Origin: Gallionellaceae bacterium
GTDB lineage: Bacteria; Pseudomonadota; Gammaproteobacteria; Burkholderiales; Thiobacillaceae
Assembly: GCA_028714875.1 (NCBI GenBank)
Contig: JAQTLN010000010.1
Location: 80,599 to 144,598, forward strand
Reading direction: 5' to 3'
Length of the DNA stretch: 64,000 nt
The translations under genes were made by a program, and so were the position numbers. This document shows, one piece after another, positions 60,717 through 64,000 of this stretch (its first letter is position 1; each line of letters begins with the position of its first letter). A model generated the notes under the pieces. It had not been told where the DNA came from and did no database searches. It saw nothing but the letters and a program-made list of their open reading frames with translations.

Positions 60717-61333
60717 CACACGAAAAGCATTTCTCGATGATCCGCGAATTCCATCTCGCGGACTGGCTCACGCTGGGTAATGCCGCCTGTGGCGTCGGCG
60801 CGCTGTTCGCCGTGATGAGCTATCTGCGCAGCCAGGAGGTCATGCACCTGTTCATTGCCTGCGCCCTGATTCCGCTGGCGCTGATATTCGATGTGTTCGA
60901 TGGCCGCGTCGCCCGCTGGCGCAAGCAGATGTCGGCCATGGGCGGCGAACTGGATTCCCTGGCCGATGTGATCTCCTTCGGCGTCGCCCCGGCGGCCATC
61001 GCCTTCGGCGCCGGCATGGATGGCCTGTGGGACCGGGTGATCCTGGTCTACTTCGTGGCTTGCGGCGTCAGTCGCCTGGCCCGCTACAACATCACCGCAG
61101 AAGCCCTGGCCCAGGGCAGCGACAAAGTGAAGTATTTCGAGGGCACGCCGATTCCGACATCAGTGCTGCCCGTCATCGCCATTGCCATCGCCGCCGCCTA
61201 CGGCGCCGTCGGCGACCAACTCTGGCTCGGCATGATTCACCTCGGCCCCTGGCAACTCCACCCCCTCGTGTTGCTGTTCGCGCTGTCCGGCTCGTTGATG
61301 ATCAGCCGGACCATTCATATTCCGAAGCTTTGA
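60713..61333 (+). CDS. pssA: CDP-diacylglycerol-serine O-phosphatidyltransferase
   Basis: 206 residues, six membrane helices. The CDP-alcohol transferase motif DG-x2-AR-x8-G-x3-D-x3-D is complete (DGRVARWRKQMSAMGGELD continuing SLAD). Serine-specific features are FGVAPAAIAFG and the YFEGTPIPTS loop. Makes phosphatidylserine, the precursor of phosphatidylethanolamine. This could be a second, stress-linked copy since it follows DUF3943 within the motif-controlled region. Confidence 0.93.
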   Translation: MTHEKHFSMIREFHLADWLTLGNAACGVGALFAVMSYLRSQEVMHLFIACALIPLALIFDVFDGRVARWRKQMSAMGGELDSLADVISFGVAPAAIAFGAGMDGLWDRVILVYFVACGVSRLARYNITAEALAQGSDKVKYFEGTPIPTSVLPVIAIAIAAAYGAVGDQLWLGMIHLGPWQLHPLVLLFALSGSLMISRTIHIPKL

Positions 61334-61452
61334 ACAGGGGGTTGCTGCCTCGGCAAAAGCAGAATCCACCGTGATATGGCATCAATCGTCATATTGAATT
61401 GCCCCATGGCACGGCCAGGAATGGCTTCATGGGCAAACCCGAAGGAAACGCC

Positions 61453-61689
61453 ATGCACGAGCAAACACGAGCCGGCCACCCGAAAGAACTTCTCTTGCCC
61501 ATGGACGTGGCGGGGGTTTTATGTGATCCCGCTTTCCGCAAGAACATCGACGACCTGGTGCAAGCCAGACGGGAAACCGTCGCGGCACCGGCGTGGTTTC
61601 AACAGACCCACCCGCAAGCCCCGCTAAACGGTGTCGCTGCAATGGACGCCTATCCTTGTGGCAGCGGTGATTCGATGACGCATCCATGA
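61453..61689 (+). CDS. small ORF translationally coupled to ackA
   Basis: 78 residues: MHEQTRAGHPKELLLPMDVA, CDPAFRKNIDDLVQARRETV, AAPAWFQQTHPQAPLNGVAA. No family recognised. AAGGA six bases before ATG 61453 and an ATGA overlap with ackA argue that it is translated. Soluble, no signal peptide. Confidence 0.6.
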   Translation: MHEQTRAGHPKELLLPMDVAGVLCDPAFRKNIDDLVQARRETVAAPAWFQQTHPQAPLNGVAAMDAYPCGSGDSMTHP

Positions 61690-62879
61690 AACCCACTAAC
61701 CCAGGCATCCTGACCATTAACGGCGGCTCGTCGAGCATCAAGTTCGCGCTGTTCGAGGCGGGCGACCCGTTGTGGCGGGTCCTGTCGGGTGGAATCGAGC
61801 GGATCGGCCTGCCGGAGGCCCGCTTGCGGGTGGAGGGCGTCAGCCCGGCAGACACCTTTTCGCGCTTGCTGGCGGCGCCGGATCACGCGGCGGCGGTGGC
61901 TGCGCTGATGGATTGGGTCGAGGCACGCCTCGGCCGTGATGCCTTGGCGGCGGTGGGGCATCGCGTGGTGCATGGCGGGCCGAACTATAGCCAGCCACGG
62001 CGCATCACGGCGGAAATGGTTGAGGAATTACGCCGGCTCAGCCCCTTCGACCCCGAGCACCTGCCGGAGGAAATCCTGTTGACCGAGGCCTTTCAGCGGC
62101 GCTTTCCCGACCTGCCCCAGGTGGCCTGTTTCGACACGGCTTTCCACCATGAACTGCCACGCGTGGCGCAGTTGTTGCCGATTCCACGCCGCTACGAGGC
62201 GCTGGGACTGCGGCGCTATGGCTTCCACGGCTTGTCTTATGCGTTCCTGATGGAAGAACTGGCCCGCGTGGGCGGAACGGAAGCGGCACAAGGCCGGGTC
62301 ATCCTCGCCCACCTGGGCAACGGCGCCAGCCTGGCGGCAGTGCGTGGCGGTAAGCCCGTCGACACCAGCATGGGTTTCACGCCAGCGGCCGGGGTGCCGA
62401 TGAGCACCCGCTCGGGCGACCTCGATCCCGGTCTGCTCTGGTATCTGGCGCGCTCTGAAAACATGAGCGCGAAGCAATTCAACGAGATGGTCAATTTCCA
62501 GTCCGGGCTGCTGGGTTTGTCGGAGACCAGTTCCGACATGCGCGATCTGCTGAAAAGCGAAGACCAGGACGAGCGCGCGGCGGAAGCGGTTGCCCTGTTC
62601 TGCTATCAGGTGAAGAAATGGATCGGCGGGTTCGCTGCGGCCCTGGGTGGCCTGAATACCCTGGTGTTCGCCGGCGGCATTGGCGAGAACGCGCCCCCGG
62701 TCCGGGCACGGATTTGCGAAGGCTTGACGTTCCTGGGCATCGAACTGGATGAACCGCAAAACGCGGCAAACGCCGGGGTGATTTCCACGGCAACCAGCCG
62801 GGTGTCGGTCCGCGTCATTCACACGGACGAAGAACAGATGATCGCCAAGACGGTCTGCCGCGTTCTCGGACTTGGCTGA
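61686..62879 (+). CDS. ackA: acetate kinase
   Basis: 397 residues. ASKHA kinase signatures: ILTINGGSSSIKFALFE, VGHRVVHGGP, CFDTAFHHELP, YGFHGLSYAF, ILAHLGNGASLAAVRGGKPV, LVFAGGIGENAPPVRARIC. It interconverts acetate and acetyl phosphate. No pta or phosphoketolase follows in the window; a transaldolase-like relic 3.5 kb upstream hints that a pentose-phosphate/phosphoketolase set once stood here. Confidence 0.95.
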   Translation: MKPTNPGILTINGGSSSIKFALFEAGDPLWRVLSGGIERIGLPEARLRVEGVSPADTFSRLLAAPDHAAAVAALMDWVEARLGRDALAAVGHRVVHGGPNYSQPRRITAEMVEELRRLSPFDPEHLPEEILLTEAFQRRFPDLPQVACFDTAFHHELPRVAQLLPIPRRYEALGLRRYGFHGLSYAFLMEELARVGGTEAAQGRVILAHLGNGASLAAVRGGKPVDTSMGFTPAAGVPMSTRSGDLDPGLLWYLARSENMSAKQFNEMVNFQSGLLGLSETSSDMRDLLKSEDQDERAAEAVALFCYQVKKWIGGFAAALGGLNTLVFAGGIGENAPPVRARICEGLTFLGIELDEPQNAANAGVISTATSRVSVRVIHTDEEQMIAKTVCRVLGLG

Positions 62880-62936
62880 AAAATGAGGGTAAGGGTTACG
62901 GCAATCGGCCCAACTGCATGAGCCCGTTCAGCCATT

Positions 62937-63551
62937 TCAGGTCCCCATGTTTTTCGACTTGGAATCGGGTGGTGGAGTGAGTATTTCCGACTTGGCCTGC
63001 TCGATTTTGCTGATATCGAACAGGGCGAGACGAAGCCGCGGAGCACCCTCCACTGACCGCAGTCGCCGGCAGTCCAGATAAGCTCGAAAGGCGTCGTTGT
63101 CGGCACGCATCATCTCAAGCGCCAGGGTTTGCTTCTCGAATTCGGAGCCTTTCATCAGACCCACAAACACAAGGTCCCAACGATCTCTATCCTGGGGCGC
63201 AACAAACATGGAAAAACGGCGATGGATCAGTTTGCCGCGGTCCATACCCAGCAATTCGGCACCGGTCAGGTTGATTTCACCGATCAGGCATTCCCGGTCC
63301 AGGGTGATGTAGCCGATCGGAGCCAGTTCATAGAATTCCGCATAATGATCCCGTGCTTCTTCCATCTCGGCATGCGCCCGGCGCAATTCCTCAACCTGCA
63401 TCTCCAGTTCCACCTTGTGGACGAGGAGTTCATGCAGCATGACCTCTTCAGGCTGAGCCGTGTTCTCCGCTGGGGACAAGTTGGAAAGCATCCTGGCTGC
63501 GTCAGTCCTTAGTGCCTGGCGTTTTTCGATCCAGTCGGTCTTAGGCTTCAT
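62937..63551 (-). CDS. PAS-domain signalling protein without output domain
   Basis: About 204 residues. N-terminal coiled coil (HELLVHKVELEMQVEELRRA, about 40-70) and a PAS domain at 70-185 (FYELAPIGYITLDRECLIGE, LLGMDRGKLIHRRFSMFVAP). No kinase or cyclase part. AGGAG nine bases before ATG 63551; longer frame to 63668 is unlikely. The arrangement resembles the N-terminus of bacterial sensor kinases, so it may be a remnant or a stand-alone sensor. Confidence 0.82.
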   Translation of the reverse strand: MKPKTDWIEKRQALRTDAARMLSNLSPAENTAQPEEVMLHELLVHKVELEMQVEELRRAHAEMEEARDHYAEFYELAPIGYITLDRECLIGEINLTGAELLGMDRGKLIHRRFSMFVAPQDRDRWDLVFVGLMKGSEFEKQTLALEMMRADNDAFRAYLDCRRLRSVEGAPRLRLALFDISKIEQAKSEILTPPPDSKSKNMGT

Positions 63552-63761
63552 GCAATATTCTCCTGACTCACATACGGTGGTTTGGGACAAGTGGCAAATG
63601 GCAAATGGCGGAACCGAGCCGGTTTGCATTGTGATGACCGCGTTTATTTCAGTGGCATCGAGCGGCACTTCGTTTCAAGGTGGCCGCCCATTGTGACATT
63701 GCCCGGAAGCGCTCCTGGCCCCCATGCAGGATTCAACTGTTGACCTGGCCTACATCTGAAA

Positions 63762-63878
63762 AGGCACTTTTCTCGTTACCTGGTGATGCTGTCGGCGCGG
63801 CGGTTCCCCCCTTTTCCAAAGGGGGGGCAGGGGGGATTTCTGAGGCGGCTGCCCAGGAAAACGCCGTTAAATTCCCCT
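63762..63878. repeat. CCCCCCTTT dispersed repeat, copy 4
   Basis: Begins AAGGCACTTTTCTCGTTACC, then TTCCCCCCTTTTCCAAAGGG and GGGGGATTTCTGAGGCGGCT. Same unit as at 29427, 32098 and 34938. No gene is seen between 63552 and the window end. Confidence 0.85.
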
Positions 63879-63923
63879 TGTATGTTTCTTTTCCATCGAA
63901 TTTCTTCAAACTGAATATGTGCC

Positions 63924-63982
63924 GTGGTGGTTGTGGACAATTCCTCGGCGGGGTTTGCCGGGGAATTGTCCACAACCACCAC
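63924..63982. repeat. perfect 21-bp inverted repeat at window end
   Basis: GTGGTGGTTGTGGACAATTCC at 63924-63944 is exactly mirrored at 63962-63982, around a 17-base centre that can itself pair (CGGC/GCCG). It differs in sequence from the other repeats in the window. Confidence 0.85.
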
Positions 63983-64000
63983 GACCCCCAGTTGCGGTGC

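Overview
The window looks like the chromosome of a sulfur-oxidising betaproteobacterium (Nitrosomonadales-like: Sulfuricella, Thiobacillus or Gallionella relatives). The reasons are a QmoA-type flavoprotein at the left edge, a PEP-CTERM protein with its TPR lipoprotein PrsT, a c4/c5 cytochrome pair beside engB and rep, and GC-rich coding throughout. No organism name can be proven from the sequence alone.

Layout. 1-1145: 5' part of qmoA. 1.5-9.2 kb: a split Lol/MacB-type ABC system (ATPase, two FtsX permeases, a LolA-like periplasmic protein, a DUF1302-type outer-membrane barrel), followed by a glycosyltransferase and a hexapeptide acyltransferase. 9.2-16.8 kb: a PEP-CTERM neighbourhood with a good sigma-54 promoter, a PEP-CTERM protein, a second glycosyltransferase coupled to PrsT, a ThiF-like E1 protein and a FeeM-like N-acyl amino acid synthase. 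16.9-23.3 kb: core genes (PilZ protein, hemB, engB, cytochrome c4, rep, cytochrome c5, tRNA-Arg). 23.4-24.0 kb: a decayed ORF beside the tRNA.

24-60 kb is the unusual part. It holds a hybrid histidine kinase, a REC-GGDEF protein, a REC-PAS protein, three Crp/Fnr-like paralogues and a REC-PAS-PAS-GGDEF-EAL protein. With them are many small envelope or stress genes: entericidin-type lipoproteins, a glycine-zipper lipoprotein, lmo0937 and DUF3309 micro-proteins, CsbD, a BON protein, a crystallin-like protein, an OmpA-like protein, two phospholipase-D/cardiolipin-synthase-like lipoproteins, a DUF5329 protein, a lipase, an Mla-type lipid transporter, a lone CcoQ-like protein and a SpoIIAA-like protein. 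The same 19-bp dyad (consensus TGTNCGNCAGCGYACAGAC) occurs 17 times here, nearly always 60-190 nt upstream of one of these genes and in the same orientation, including before one of the three Crp/Fnr genes. I interpret this as a previously unrecognised Crp/Fnr-type envelope-stress regulon with its sensors, regulators and targets clustered. The region also carries relics and duplications (truncated csbD, truncated DUF5329, duplicated BON domain, lipoprotein paralogues) and several families of palindromic repeats. One 165-bp palindromic element is inserted in frame inside a haemolysin-III gene.

60-64 kb: pssA, a small ORF coupled to ackA, a PAS protein and further repeats.
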